A stretch of DNA of 64,000 nucleotides from Nocardioidaceae bacterium (GTDB taxonomy: Bacteria > Actinomycetota > Actinomycetes > Propionibacteriales > Nocardioidaceae). Numbering within the stretch: the first letter of the stretch is position 1; each line of letters opens with the position of its first letter. Where the stretch lies: assembly GCA_029266455.1 (NCBI GenBank), contig JAQSWV010000014.1, positions 26,306 through 90,305 on the forward strand, written 5' to 3'. Positions 1 to 7,955 of the stretch are shown one piece after another. A model generated the notes under the pieces. That model was not told the DNA's origin, ran no database searches, and was given only the letters and a program-made list of their open reading frames with translations. The position numbers and the translations under genes are program-made.

Positions 1-911
1 ACCTGTGCCGGGTCGGTGTCCTGGAACTCGTCGACCACGACGTAGCGGAACTCCGAGCGCAGCTGCTGCTGCTGTGCGGGGTCGCGCGCGATCAGCAGCG
101 CCCGGTGCACCAGCTCGCCGTAGTCGAGCAGGCCCTGCGCGTCGAAGACGTCGAGATACGTGGCGAAGAAGTCGGCGGCGGCCACCCAGGCCGGCTGCCC
201 GTCGCGCCGCCCGATCGCGGCCAGCTGGTCGGGGTCGAGCCCCAGCGCCCGCGCCCGGGCGAGCACCGCCTGCAGCTCGCGCGCCATCCCCCGGGTGCGC
301 AGCGCCGGGTACAGCCCCCGCGGCCAGTCGATGGCGGTGCTGACGTCACCGGTCACGCTGGGCGTCGGTGCCGACCCGAGCAGCAGCTCGCGGATGCGCA
401 CGTCCTGCTCGGGCGCGGAGACGAGCGTGGGCGGGCGCCACCACAGCGGCTCGGGGTCGGCGCCGAGCGGCAGGACCAGCTGACCTCCGGGGCCCTCCTC
501 GGGCTCGTCGACCGGGTCGGGGTGCTGGGCGGACTGGGTGAGCGAGAAGCGCCGCACCAGTGCGTAGCAGAAGGCGTGGAAGGTCATGGCCACCGCACCG
601 CTGGTGGTCCGCCCCAGGCGGGTGGTGATCCGGGTGCGCAACTCGTCGGCCGCCTTGCGGCTGAACGTCAGTACGAGCACCTGGTCGGCGCGCAGGCCGC
701 GCCGCTCCACGCGGTCGACGACGGACTCGACCAGCGTCGTGGTCTTGCCCGTCCCGGGGCCGGCCAGCACCAGCTGGGGCCCGCCGTCGTGGTCCACCAC
801 CGCCTGCTGGTCCTCGTCCAGGACGGGCACGCGCGCCTGCGCTCCACCTGGTCCGGGGGTGTCTGCCACCGCACGGGGCTGCAGCACGTACCGGACGCTC
901 ACCTGGTTCAT
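1..911 (-). CDS. UvrD/AdnA-type ATP-dependent DNA helicase, N-terminal part
   Basis: Superfamily 1A DNA helicase, cut by the window edge after about 303 residues, so domain 2 and any C-terminal nuclease domain are unseen. Visible are Walker A AGPGTGKT near residues 49-56, the motif Ia-like LTFSRKAADELR, and Walker B/motif II VVVDEFQDTDPAQ close to the edge. The ATG at 911 is used; an in-frame ATG at 932 adds seven residues and neither has a convincing ribosome site. It lies downstream of moeZ and an alkyltransferase-like gene on the same strand. In mycobacteria that neighbourhood carries adnA/adnB, subunits of the AdnAB double-strand-break resection motor-nuclease, so adnA is my best guess from context; uvrD2 or another UvrD paralogue is possible. 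The helicase family is certain, the subfamily is inferred. Confidence 0.85.
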   Translation of the reverse strand, partial: MNQVSVRYVLQPRAVADTPGPGGAQARVPVLDEDQQAVVDHDGGPQLVLAGPGTGKTTTLVESVVDRVERRGLRADQVLVLTFSRKAADELRTRITTRLGRTTSGAVAMTFHAFCYALVRRFSLTQSAQHPDPVDEPEEGPGGQLVLPLGADPEPLWWRPPTLVSAPEQDVRIRELLLGSAPTPSVTGDVSTAIDWPRGLYPALRTRGMARELQAVLARARALGLDPDQLAAIGRRDGQPAWVAAADFFATYLDVFDAQGLLDYGELVHRALLIARDPAQQQQLRSEFRYVVVDEFQDTDPAQ

Positions 912-979
912 CAGACCAGATCCCACGGACATCGCGGTGGACCCGTCCAGCGCGTTCGGTGGGTCACCCGCACGGGTCC

Positions 980-994
980 TGTGGGTCACCCACA
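980..994. promoter_or_regulatory. Perfect palindrome over the stop codon of the alkyltransferase-like gene
   Basis: TGTGGGT-C-ACCCACA is a perfect 7+1+7 inverted repeat covering the TGA at 986-988 and sitting about 50-70 bp upstream of the helicase start. The half-unit TGGGTCACCC recurs 20 bp away at 960-969, so 960-1001 is also an imperfect tandem duplication. It could be an operator for the helicase gene or a small stem-loop between the two genes. No function can be assigned from sequence alone. Confidence 0.35.
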
Positions 995-1360
995 CGGGTC
1001 CGGCTGGTCAGCGGCCGGGACCGGCCCCGAGCCCGACTCTGCCGCCGCAGCCAGTTGCACCGCAGCCCGGCGCAGGTCCACCCGGGTCGTCCCGTCCCGT
1101 CGCTCCAGCAGCGGCGTGCCCTCCGCCCGCCAGTGCCGGGCGGCGGACCTCCGCAGGAAGTCGGGCGCGCTGCCGTCGGCACGCACCACCCGCCACCAGG
1201 GCACCGCGGCGCCGTACTGCGACATCACCCGCCCGGCGAGGCGGGGACCGCCGCGGCCCACGGCGTCCGCGAGCTCCCCGTAGGTGGTGACTCGGCCCGG
1301 CGGCACCTGCTCGACCCGGCGCAGCACCGCCTCGACGTACGCCTCGTCCACGACCCTCAC
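986..1360 (-). CDS. Alkyltransferase-like (ATL) DNA-damage recognition protein
   Basis: 124-residue protein with the C-terminal DNA-binding fold of O6-alkylguanine-DNA alkyltransferase: VPPGRVTTYGELA near residues 19-31 is the helix that inserts into DNA. The acceptor motif PCHR is PWWR at about 54-57, so the alkyl-accepting cysteine is Trp. This is the hallmark of ATL proteins, which bind O6-alkylguanine without removing it and hand it to nucleotide excision repair. There is no N-terminal Ogt domain. GTG start at 1360; 43 bp downstream of moeZ and upstream of a repair helicase on the same strand. The last 20 or so residues are unlike the family and run into a small repeat. Confidence 0.85.
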   Translation of the reverse strand: MRVVDEAYVEAVLRRVEQVPPGRVTTYGELADAVGRGGPRLAGRVMSQYGAAVPWWRVVRADGSAPDFLRRSAARHWRAEGTPLLERRDGTTRVDLRRAAVQLAAAAESGSGPVPAADQPDPCG

Positions 1361-1403
1361 CCTGGCAGGCCAGGGGCAGGGCGGGAACGGCAGCGCAGGC
1401 CGG

Positions 1404-2609
1404 TCAGTACGCCGGCTGGCTCGGGTCGATCTGGTTCACCCAGGCCACCACGCCACCGCCGACGTGCACGGCGTCGGAGAAGCCGGCCCCCTTGACCACC
1501 GCCAGCGCCTCGGCCGAGCGCTGTCCCGACTTGCAGTGCAGCACCACCGGCTTGTCCTGGGGCAGCTGCTCCAGAGCCACCCCGGACAGGAAGTCGCCCT
1601 TGGGGATGAGCACCGAGCCCGGGATGCGGTTGATCTCGTACTCCGTGGGCTCGCGGACGTCGACCAGGGTGAAGTCGCGGCTGCCCTCGTCGCGCTCCTT
1701 GAGCATCGAGGCGAGCTGGGTCACCGAGATGGTCGATCCGGCCGCGGCCTCGGCGGCCTCGTCGCTGATGGCGCCGCAGAACGCCTCGTAGTCGATCAGC
1801 TCGGTGATCGGCTCGGCGTTGGGGTCCTTGCGGATCCTGAGCTCGGAGTAGCTCATCTCCAGCGCGTCGAACACCATCAGCCGGCCGATCAGTGGATCGC
1901 CGATGCCGCAGATCAGCTTGATGGCCTCGTTGACCATGATCGAGCCGATGGAGGCGCACAGGACACCGAGAACTCCACCCTCGGCGCACGAGGGGACCAT
2001 GCCCGGCGGCGGCGGCTCGGGGTACAGGTCGCGGTACTGCGGGCCGTGCTCGGCCCAGAACACCGACGCCTGCCCGTCGAAGCGGTAGATCGATCCCCAG
2101 ACGTACGGCTTCCCGAGCAGCACCGCGGCGTCGTTGACCAGGTAGCGGGTCGCGAAGTTGTCGGTGCCGTCGACGATCAGGTCGTACTGGCGGAAGATGT
2201 CGAGGACGTTGTCGTTCTCGAGCCGCTCGTCGTGGACGACGACGTTCACGTAGGGGTTGGTCTCGGCGACGGACTCCTTGGCCGACAGCGCCTTCGACTT
2301 CCCGATGTCGCCCTGCCCGTGGATGATCTGGCGTTGCAGGTTCGACTCGTCGACCTCGTCGAACTCGACGATGCCCAGCGTGCCGACTCCCGCCGCGGCG
2401 AGGTACAGGAGGGCAGGGCTGCCGAGCCCGCCGGCGCCGATCACGAGGACCTTCGCGTTCTTCAGCCGCTTCTGTCCGGTCATCCCGACGTCGGGGATGA
2501 TCAGGTGGCGGCTGTAGCGGCGCACCTCGTCGATCGTCAGCTCGGCCGCCGGTTCGACCAGCGGCGGGAGCCGGGTCGGGGCCAGCGGTGCAGTTCCCGT
2601 GTCGGTCAC
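1404..2609 (-). CDS. moeZ: Adenylyltransferase/sulfurtransferase MoeZ
   Basis: Activates the C-terminal glycine of small ubiquitin-like sulfur carriers (MoaD, CysO type) by adenylation, then sulfurates them; it supplies molybdopterin and alternative cysteine biosynthesis in actinobacteria. The 401-residue protein has a MoeB/ThiF domain with nucleotide loop GAGGLG near 58-63, the adenylation-domain cysteine in PSCAEGGVLG, and a C-terminal rhodanese domain whose active loop HCKSGQRS holds the persulfide cysteine near residue 359. I see no paired CxxC zinc motifs like those of MoeB. The GTG at 2609 follows GAGGAGG at good spacing; a GTG two codons upstream is the alternative. Divergent from a TetR gene across 141 bp. 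Confidence 0.95.
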   Translation of the reverse strand: MTDTGTAPLAPTRLPPLVEPAAELTIDEVRRYSRHLIIPDVGMTGQKRLKNAKVLVIGAGGLGSPALLYLAAAGVGTLGIVEFDEVDESNLQRQIIHGQGDIGKSKALSAKESVAETNPYVNVVVHDERLENDNVLDIFRQYDLIVDGTDNFATRYLVNDAAVLLGKPYVWGSIYRFDGQASVFWAEHGPQYRDLYPEPPPPGMVPSCAEGGVLGVLCASIGSIMVNEAIKLICGIGDPLIGRLMVFDALEMSYSELRIRKDPNAEPITELIDYEAFCGAISDEAAEAAAGSTISVTQLASMLKERDEGSRDFTLVDVREPTEYEINRIPGSVLIPKGDFLSGVALEQLPQDKPVVLHCKSGQRSAEALAVVKGAGFSDAVHVGGGVVAWVNQIDPSQPAY

Positions 2610-2750
2610 CAGCACATCCTCCTCGTACGCTTCGGCGGGTCTCGTCCGCGCCGTAAGGGTGCAACCGAGGCGACGAGCCCGCTGTTCCCCCATCATCGGC
2701 GGCGGCTCCGGTCGGAAGACGGTCGTCCCACCCATCGGTACGCTGCCCGG

Positions 2751-3401
2751 GTGACCGAGCGCGCGCCAGTGCGAGAGGCCGTCCCGCGACGTGGCCGGCT
2801 GCCCCGCAGCGCGCGGCGCGCCCAGCTCCTCGACGCGGCGCTGGAGGTGTTCGTCGCGCAGGGCTACCACGCCGCCGCCATGGACGACATCGCCGAGCGG
2901 GCCGGGGTCTCCAAGCCGGTGCTCTACCAGCACTTCCCGGGCAAGCTCGAGCTGTACCTGGCGCTTCTCGACATCTCCTGCGAGGCGGTCGTGGCCGACG
3001 TGCGGACGGCGCTGGCGTCCACCGACGACAACAAGGAACGCGTCGTGGCGACGATGCAGGCGTTCTACACCTACGTGGCCAACGACAAGGCCGCGTTCCG
3101 CCTGGTCTTCGAGTCCGATCTCACCAGCGAGCCGGCCGTACGCGAGCGGGTCGAGCGGGTGACGGCCGCCAACGCCGCCGCCATCGCCACCGTGATCCGC
3201 GACGACACCGGCCTGCCCGAGGCGCAGTCAGAGCTGCTCGCGGTCAGCCTCGTCGGCATGGCCCAGGTCAGCGCGCGCTACCTGACCGGCTCCGACCACC
3301 CGGTCGAGCCGGCCGAGGCCGTGGCGCTGGTCTCGACGCTGGCGTGGCGCGGGATCAGCGGCTACCCGCGGCACGATGCCACCGACGGTGGGGTCGACTG
3401 A
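2751..3401 (+). CDS. TetR/AcrR family transcriptional regulator
   Basis: 216-residue regulator. The N-terminal helix-turn-helix is clear: RRAQLLDAALEVFVAQGYHAAAMDDIAERAGVSKPVLYQHFPGK in overlapping pieces, residues about 22-65, followed by an all-helical ligand domain (KAAFRLVFESDL, then LAVSLVGMAQVSARY). GTG start at 2751 just after a GC-rich leader. The same arrangement, divergent from moeZ and followed by a DUF3107 gene, is what I recall for Rv3208/Rv3208A in mycobacteria, suggesting a conserved housekeeping regulator rather than a recently acquired one. Ligand and targets are unknown. Confidence 0.92.
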   Translation: MTERAPVREAVPRRGRLPRSARRAQLLDAALEVFVAQGYHAAAMDDIAERAGVSKPVLYQHFPGKLELYLALLDISCEAVVADVRTALASTDDNKERVVATMQAFYTYVANDKAAFRLVFESDLTSEPAVRERVERVTAANAAAIATVIRDDTGLPEAQSELLAVSLVGMAQVSARYLTGSDHPVEPAEAVALVSTLAWRGISGYPRHDATDGGVD

Positions 3402-3486
3402 CCAGCCTGGCTACAGTCGGGGTCAGTGAGGCGGCCAGGAGCAGGTGACCTGCCCGCCGCCGGTAGACATCGAGACAGGAGTGACC

Positions 3487-3717
3487 GTGGAGGTCAGGAT
3501 CGGCGTGCAGAACGCCAACCGCGAGCTGGTGCTGGACTCCGACCAGTCCGGCGACGATGTGGCCACGGCCGTCGAGAAGGCCCTGACCGACGACTCGGGC
3601 ATCCTGGTCCTCAGCGACCGCAGCGGCCGCCGGGTGGTGGTGCCGACGGTGTCGCTCGCCTACGTGGACATCAGCGAGGGCACGGTGCGCAAGGTGGGCT
3701 TCGGCGCCATCCGCTGA
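3487..3717 (+). CDS. DUF3107 small protein (TB9.4-like)
   Basis: 76-residue actinobacterial protein of unknown function beginning MEVRIGVQNANRELVLD and ending VSLAYVDISEGTVRKVGFG, the DUF3107 pattern. I chose the GTG at 3487 because AGGAG at 3477-3481 is 5 nt upstream and the family starts at this residue; upstream in-frame GTGs at 3445 and 3481 exist. It follows the TetR gene by 85 bp in the same direction, as in mycobacteria. The predicted fold is a compact beta-rich domain with no membrane segment. No biochemical role is known to me. Confidence 0.88.
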   Translation: MEVRIGVQNANRELVLDSDQSGDDVATAVEKALTDDSGILVLSDRSGRRVVVPTVSLAYVDISEGTVRKVGFGAIR

Positions 3718-3800
3718 CCTCCCGCTGCGCCCGCCGGGCCCGCCGCGCCGACTCGTTCCGCCGTTGACTCTGCCCTGGTGCCGCGTCCGGACGACAGACG

Positions 3801-4616
3801 TCAGGACGACAGACCCAGTGCCGCCATGCGCCGCGCATGGTTCTCGGTGAGGCGGGCGAACATCCGCCCGATCGCGGCCAGGTCCATGCCGGGGCGGTCC
3901 ACCCCACCGGCCAGCAGCGCGGCGAGCGCGTCGCGCTCGGTGGCCACCGACTGCGCCTGGGTGATCGCCTCTCCCACCAGCCTCCTGCCCCACAGCGCGA
4001 GCCGTCCACCGACCCTGGGGTCCTCGGCGATCGCGGTCCGGACCCTGTCCACCGCGAAGGCGGAGTGCCCCGAGTCGTCGAGGACGTCCAGGATCAGCGC
4101 ACGGGTCTGCTCGTCCAGGTAGGCCGCCACCTCGCGGTAGAAGTCGCCGGCCAGCCCGTCGCCGACGTACGCCTTGATCAGGCTCTCGAGCCAGTTCTTC
4201 GGCTTCGTGTTGGTGTGGAAACGGTCGAAGGTCTCGCGGAACGGCGCCATCGCGTCGTACGGGTCGGCCCCGAGCTGCTCGAGCCGGTCCCGGAGTCGGC
4301 TGAAGTGCCCGAACTCCGCGCAGGCCATCGCCGCGAGTGCGGCCTTGTCGGCCATCGTCGGCGCGGTCGTGGAGTCCTCGGCCAGCCGGTCGAAGGCGGT
4401 GAGCTCGCCGTAGGCCAGTGCTCCCAGCAAATCCACGACAGCCTCGGCGTACGCGGGATCCGCGAATGCGGGGGGCAGCTCGGGCTCGGCTCGGGGCTCG
4501 GCTCCCGGGTCGACTCCGGTGTCGACTGTGGAGTCGGCTGCCCCGTCATGACCGGTGCCGTCGGCACGGTCACCGGGGCTGTTCTCGGTGCTGACCTGGT
4601 CGCCGGCTGGGGACAT
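3801..4616 (-). CDS. Ferritin-like-fold protein (MiaE_2-like)
   Basis: 271 residues. An acidic, Pro/Glu-rich N-terminal 60 residues precede a four-helix ferritin-like domain: AYAEAVVDLLGALAYGELTAF, then KAALAAMACAEFGHFSRLRDRLEQ, then VGDGLAGDFYREVAAYLDEQTR, then DDSGHSAFAVDRV. The spaced Glu and EF.H/SGH residues are candidates for a di-iron site. The family resembles tRNA-(ms2io6A) hydroxylase MiaE but has not been shown to act on tRNA. The ATG at 4616 is used; a GTG eight codons in is possible. It is divergent from the DEAD-box helicase gene, the order I recall for Rv3210c-rhlE. Confidence 0.85.
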   Translation of the reverse strand: MSPAGDQVSTENSPGDRADGTGHDGAADSTVDTGVDPGAEPRAEPELPPAFADPAYAEAVVDLLGALAYGELTAFDRLAEDSTTAPTMADKAALAAMACAEFGHFSRLRDRLEQLGADPYDAMAPFRETFDRFHTNTKPKNWLESLIKAYVGDGLAGDFYREVAAYLDEQTRALILDVLDDSGHSAFAVDRVRTAIAEDPRVGGRLALWGRRLVGEAITQAQSVATERDALAALLAGGVDRPGMDLAAIGRMFARLTENHARRMAALGLSS

Positions 4617-4758
4617 GCGGGCAGCGTACTGCCGGGGTGTCGGGTGCAGCGGGGTCCGGGCTGAGGGAGCGTCGGCGTAGACTCGGGGTGACGCGCAGCG
4701 TGCGCCCTGCCCGCACGGGGCGGTGGCGCCGCGAGCACCTCCCTGAAACGAGGACATC

Positions 4759-6249
4759 CTGACCAGCTTCTCCGAGCTCGGCGTGAGCGCCGAGATCACC
4801 AGCGCCCTGGACGAGGTGGGCATCACGTCGGCCTTCCCCATCCAGGAGATGGCGCTTCCCATCGCCCTTCTCGGCACCGACATGATCGGCCAGGCCCGCA
4901 CCGGGACCGGCAAGACGCTCGCCTTCGGCATTCCCGCGTTGCAGCGCACGGTGTCCGGGCACGACCCCGACTACGACCAGCTGGCGGCACCCGGCAAGCC
5001 GCAGGCGCTGGTGGTCGCGCCGACCCGTGAGCTCGCGCTCCAGGTCGCCACCGACCTCGAGACCGCCGCGAAGCACCGCGGCACCCGCAGCGTCACGATC
5101 TACGGCGGTGTCCCGTACGAGCCGCAGCTGGAGGCGCTCGAGCGCGGCGTCGAGATCGTCGTGGGCACCCCCGGGCGCCTGCTCGACCTGGCCAACCGGC
5201 GTGCGCTCGACCTCAGCCACGTCAAGGTGCTGGTGCTCGACGAGGCTGACGAGATGCTCGACCTCGGGTTCCTGCCCGACGTCGAGAAGCTCATCGCCAA
5301 GACTCCTGAGACCCGGCAGACGATGCTGTTCTCAGCGACCATGCCGGCCGCGATCGTCTCGTTGGCGCGCACGCACATGCGCCACCCGGTCAACATCCGC
5401 GCCGAGTCGTCGTCGGACAGCCAGACGGTCCCCACCACGGCCCAGTTCGTCTACCGCGCCCACGACCTCGACAAGCCCGAGGTGGTGGCACGCATCCTGC
5501 AGGCCGCTGACCTCGGCAAGGTGCTGATCTTCGCGCGGACCAAGCGGGCTGCCCAGCGCGTCGCCGACGACCTGTCCGAGCGCGGCTTCCCCGCCTCACC
5601 GCTGCACGGCGACATGGCACAGGTGGCGCGGGAGAAGGCGATGACGCGGTTCCGCGACGGCAGGGTCCAGGTCGTGGTGGCCACTGACGTGGCCGCGCGA
5701 GGCATCGACGTCGACGGCGTCAGCCACGTGATCAACTACCACTGCCCCGATGACTCCAAGACGTACCTGCACCGGATCGGCCGCACCGGCCGCGCAGGTG
5801 CCAGCGGTATCGCCGTGACCTTCGTGGACTGGGCCGACCTCGCCCGGTGGAAGGTCATCGCGGCCGAGCTGGACCTGCCGTTCGACGAGCCGGAGGAGAC
5901 CTACTCCACCTCCCAGCACCTGTTCCACGACCTCGGAATCCCCCCCGGCGTGACCGGGCGGCTGCTGCCGGCTGCCGACATCCCGCCCCGCGCGACCTCC
6001 GGCTCGTCCGAGCGGCGTACGGAGGCCCCGTCCGGCGGCCGGAGCGATCGGCCGAGGCGCACCCGCCAGCGACAGCGCACTCGCGGCGGTCAGCCCGTGG
6101 TGGACGGCGCGACCCCTGAGTCGTCGGGCGGGACGTCGACGACGACTGACAGCTCGGCGGCCCGTGACGGCGGCCAGCGTCGTCGGCGTCGCCGACGCAG
6201 CAGTGGCAGCAGCAGCGCTGGCGAGCAGCCGCCCGCCAGCACCGGCTGA
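4759..6249 (+). CDS. DEAD-box ATP-dependent RNA helicase
   Basis: RNA helicase of about 496 residues with every core motif: Q motif AFPIQ (residues 26-30), motif I ARTGTGKT, Ia PTRELALQ, Ib TPGRLLD, II DEAD, III SAT, V ATDVAARGID, VI HRIGRTGR. A basic, low-complexity tail of about 90 residues (RTRQRQRT, RRRRRRRSSGSS) is typical of RNA-binding DEAD-box C-termini. No ATG, GTG or TTG lies in frame at the expected N-terminus. Family members start (M)T-FSELGVS, which here is CTG ACC AGC TTC at 4759, 5 nt after ACGAGGA. The first standard codon, GTG 4783, would delete the conserved start. CTG initiation is therefore inferred. Confidence 0.93.
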   Translation: MTSFSELGVSAEITSALDEVGITSAFPIQEMALPIALLGTDMIGQARTGTGKTLAFGIPALQRTVSGHDPDYDQLAAPGKPQALVVAPTRELALQVATDLETAAKHRGTRSVTIYGGVPYEPQLEALERGVEIVVGTPGRLLDLANRRALDLSHVKVLVLDEADEMLDLGFLPDVEKLIAKTPETRQTMLFSATMPAAIVSLARTHMRHPVNIRAESSSDSQTVPTTAQFVYRAHDLDKPEVVARILQAADLGKVLIFARTKRAAQRVADDLSERGFPASPLHGDMAQVAREKAMTRFRDGRVQVVVATDVAARGIDVDGVSHVINYHCPDDSKTYLHRIGRTGRAGASGIAVTFVDWADLARWKVIAAELDLPFDEPEETYSTSQHLFHDLGIPPGVTGRLLPAADIPPRATSGSSERRTEAPSGGRSDRPRRTRQRQRTRGGQPVVDGATPESSGGTSTTTDSSAARDGGQRRRRRRRSSGSSSAGEQPPASTG

Positions 6250-6258
6250 GCAGCGGGT

Positions 6259-6286
6259 CGGTACGGCCGAGGCCTCAGCCGTACCG
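6259..6286. terminator. Hairpin between convergent helicase and L,D-transpeptidase genes
   Basis: CGGTACGGC (6259-6267) pairs perfectly with GCCGTACCG (6278-6286), and the loop itself contains GAGGCCTC. It sits 10 bp after the helicase stop and 13 bp before the stop of the convergent transpeptidase gene, the place for a bidirectional terminator. There is no T-tract, as usual in high-GC actinobacteria. Confidence 0.6.
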
Positions 6287-6298
6287 CCCACCGGCACC

Positions 6299-7018
6299 TC
6301 AGCGGACGACGACCACCCGGGTGCCGAGGGCGGCGAAGTCCCACAGCGTCTTGGCATCCCGCGGTCGCTGTCGGATGCACCCGTGCGACTGCGGAGTGCC
6401 CAGCTGGCCGACGGTCTGCAGCGGTTCCCCTGAGAGGTCGCGGGGAATGGAGTGGAAGCCGATCGCGGCACGTGCGCCCTCGGTGAAGCGGACCATCCAC
6501 CGCATCGTGCTGGCGTAGTCGTAGCTGGTGGCCCGCTCCGAGCGCGAATAGACGGCGTAGCGGCCCGGTTTCAGGTTGTCCGTGGTGCTGCCAGAGACCG
6601 GGTACGTGTCGAGGACGGACCCTCCGTCGCGTACGAGCCACACCTGCTGGGCCGACATGTCGAAGACGACGCGTCGTCCGCTGCCGGACCGTGCGGGCGG
6701 TGGTGCCTGATGATCGGTGGGCTTGTCGCTCCGCTGGCCGGACTGCTTGTCGACGCGCTGGTCAGCGCGCCGGTGGGTCCGCTCGGCGGCCGGAGCAAGC
6801 GCATGCAGCTGCTCCTCGAGACCGGCCACCGGCTGCAGTGACGGCTGCGCACCGGATGCCGACGGCGGAGGCTGGGAGCTGCCCACGCCGGCCACGGACG
6901 CGGTGGGGAGCAGCCCGGCCGCTCCGACCACGGCCAGCAGCGTGAGGGCCAGTGAGACCGCGAAACCGACCGCCCGGGCTGGGCGGAGACGCATACCGTC
7001 GTCCCGGTGTCGGCTCAT
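6299..7018 (-). CDS. Secreted L,D-transpeptidase (YkuD)
   Basis: 239 residues. A basic start and hydrophobic segment (VGFAVSLALTLLAVVGAAGLL) form a signal peptide or anchor, then comes a Pro/Gln-rich linker with an Arg/Asp-rich patch, then a YkuD domain. The catalytic motif SHGCIRQ carries the nucleophile Cys near residue 214, with the upstream conserved His in IGFHSIPRD. These enzymes make 3-3 meso-diaminopimelate crosslinks in peptidoglycan or attach proteins to it, outside the membrane. The start ATG at 7018 is the furthest upstream one before the signal sequence. It stands alone between the helicase gene and parA. Confidence 0.9.
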   Translation of the reverse strand: MSRHRDDGMRLRPARAVGFAVSLALTLLAVVGAAGLLPTASVAGVGSSQPPPSASGAQPSLQPVAGLEEQLHALAPAAERTHRRADQRVDKQSGQRSDKPTDHQAPPPARSGSGRRVVFDMSAQQVWLVRDGGSVLDTYPVSGSTTDNLKPGRYAVYSRSERATSYDYASTMRWMVRFTEGARAAIGFHSIPRDLSGEPLQTVGQLGTPQSHGCIRQRPRDAKTLWDFAALGTRVVVVR

Positions 7019-7137
7019 CGCGTCCACTCTAGTGTGACTGGGGCCGCCGGGCGGGCGCGGACAGGCCGGTGTGGACAGACCGTCGTGGACAGGCCGGTGT
7101 GGAGGCGGGTGCGGTGTGGGGCGTTGCCGGGTCTGCG

Positions 7138-7914
7138 TCAACCGCTGCGGGTGGGGGCGCCTGCTCCGATCAGCTGTTGGGCCAGCTCGCGGTAGGCCTG
7201 GGCCCCCCGGTGGCGCCGCGCCGTCGACAGGATCGAACGGCCCACGGCCGGCGCCTCGGCGAATCGGATCGTCTTCGGCACCGGCGGTTCGAGCACCCGG
7301 AGGTCGTAGGTGCTGGAGATGGTGTCGAGCACCGCGCGGGAGTGCGACGTACGTCCGTCGTACAGCGTGGGCAGGACGCCGAGGACCCCGAGAGCCGGGT
7401 TGGCGAAGCGGCGGACGTCGTGGACGGTGTCAAGCAGCTGCCCGACGCCGCGATGTGAGAGCGTCTCGCACTGCAGCGGTACCAGGACCTGGTCGGCAGC
7501 GGCCAGTGCGGCCACCGTGAGCACCCCCAGGGACGGCGGGCAGTCGATGAGCACCCAGTCGTAGTCGCCGGACGCCTCCTCCAGCGCGACGCGGAGCACG
7601 TGCTCCCGGCCGGTGCGCGTCAGCAGCTGCATCTCCGCCGCGGCCAGGTCGATGGTGGCCGGCAACAGGTCGGGCCCCTCGTCGACGGTCACCAGCACCG
7701 CGTCCATCCCCACGTCGCCGAGCAGCACCTGGTGCACCGACTTGTCGAGGTCCTCGGGGTCGAGCCCGAGGGAGAACGTGAGGCACGACTGCGGGTCGAG
7801 ATCGATCAGCAGGACCCGTTGCCCGAGCTCGACCAGCGCCGCTCCCAGCGAGGCCACTGTGGTGGTCTTGGCCACGCCCCCCTTCTGGTTTGCGACGGCG
7901 AGCGTGGTGACCAT
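7138..7914 (-). CDS. ParA/Soj-family ATPase
   Basis: 258-residue deviant-Walker ATPase: ANQKGGVAKTTTVASLG near residues 8-24 contains the signature lysine (KGGVAKTT), LLIDLDPQ is switch I/A-prime, and WVLIDCPPSLG is Walker B. No ParB gene is next to it, so it is more likely an orphan Soj/MinD-like protein, as in the mycobacterial Rv3213c position, than the chromosomal parA of a parAB pair. Start ATG 7914 matches the family N-terminus (VTTLAVANQKGG); a longer reading to 7980 would overlap the divergent SDR gene. The partitioning or positioning cargo is unknown. Confidence 0.92.
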   Translation of the reverse strand: MVTTLAVANQKGGVAKTTTVASLGAALVELGQRVLLIDLDPQSCLTFSLGLDPEDLDKSVHQVLLGDVGMDAVLVTVDEGPDLLPATIDLAAAEMQLLTRTGREHVLRVALEEASGDYDWVLIDCPPSLGVLTVAALAAADQVLVPLQCETLSHRGVGQLLDTVHDVRRFANPALGVLGVLPTLYDGRTSHSRAVLDTISSTYDLRVLEPPVPKTIRFAEAPAVGRSILSTARRHRGAQAYRELAQQLIGAGAPTRSG

Positions 7915-7955
7915 GCGGCCATACTGCCGGATCCTGTGGCTGAGATGCTGGGGGC

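Noticed and set aside
1284..2750. Long N-terminal extension of the TetR reading frame
   Set aside because: It is antisense to moeZ; the regulator starts at GTG 2751 where the family sequence begins.
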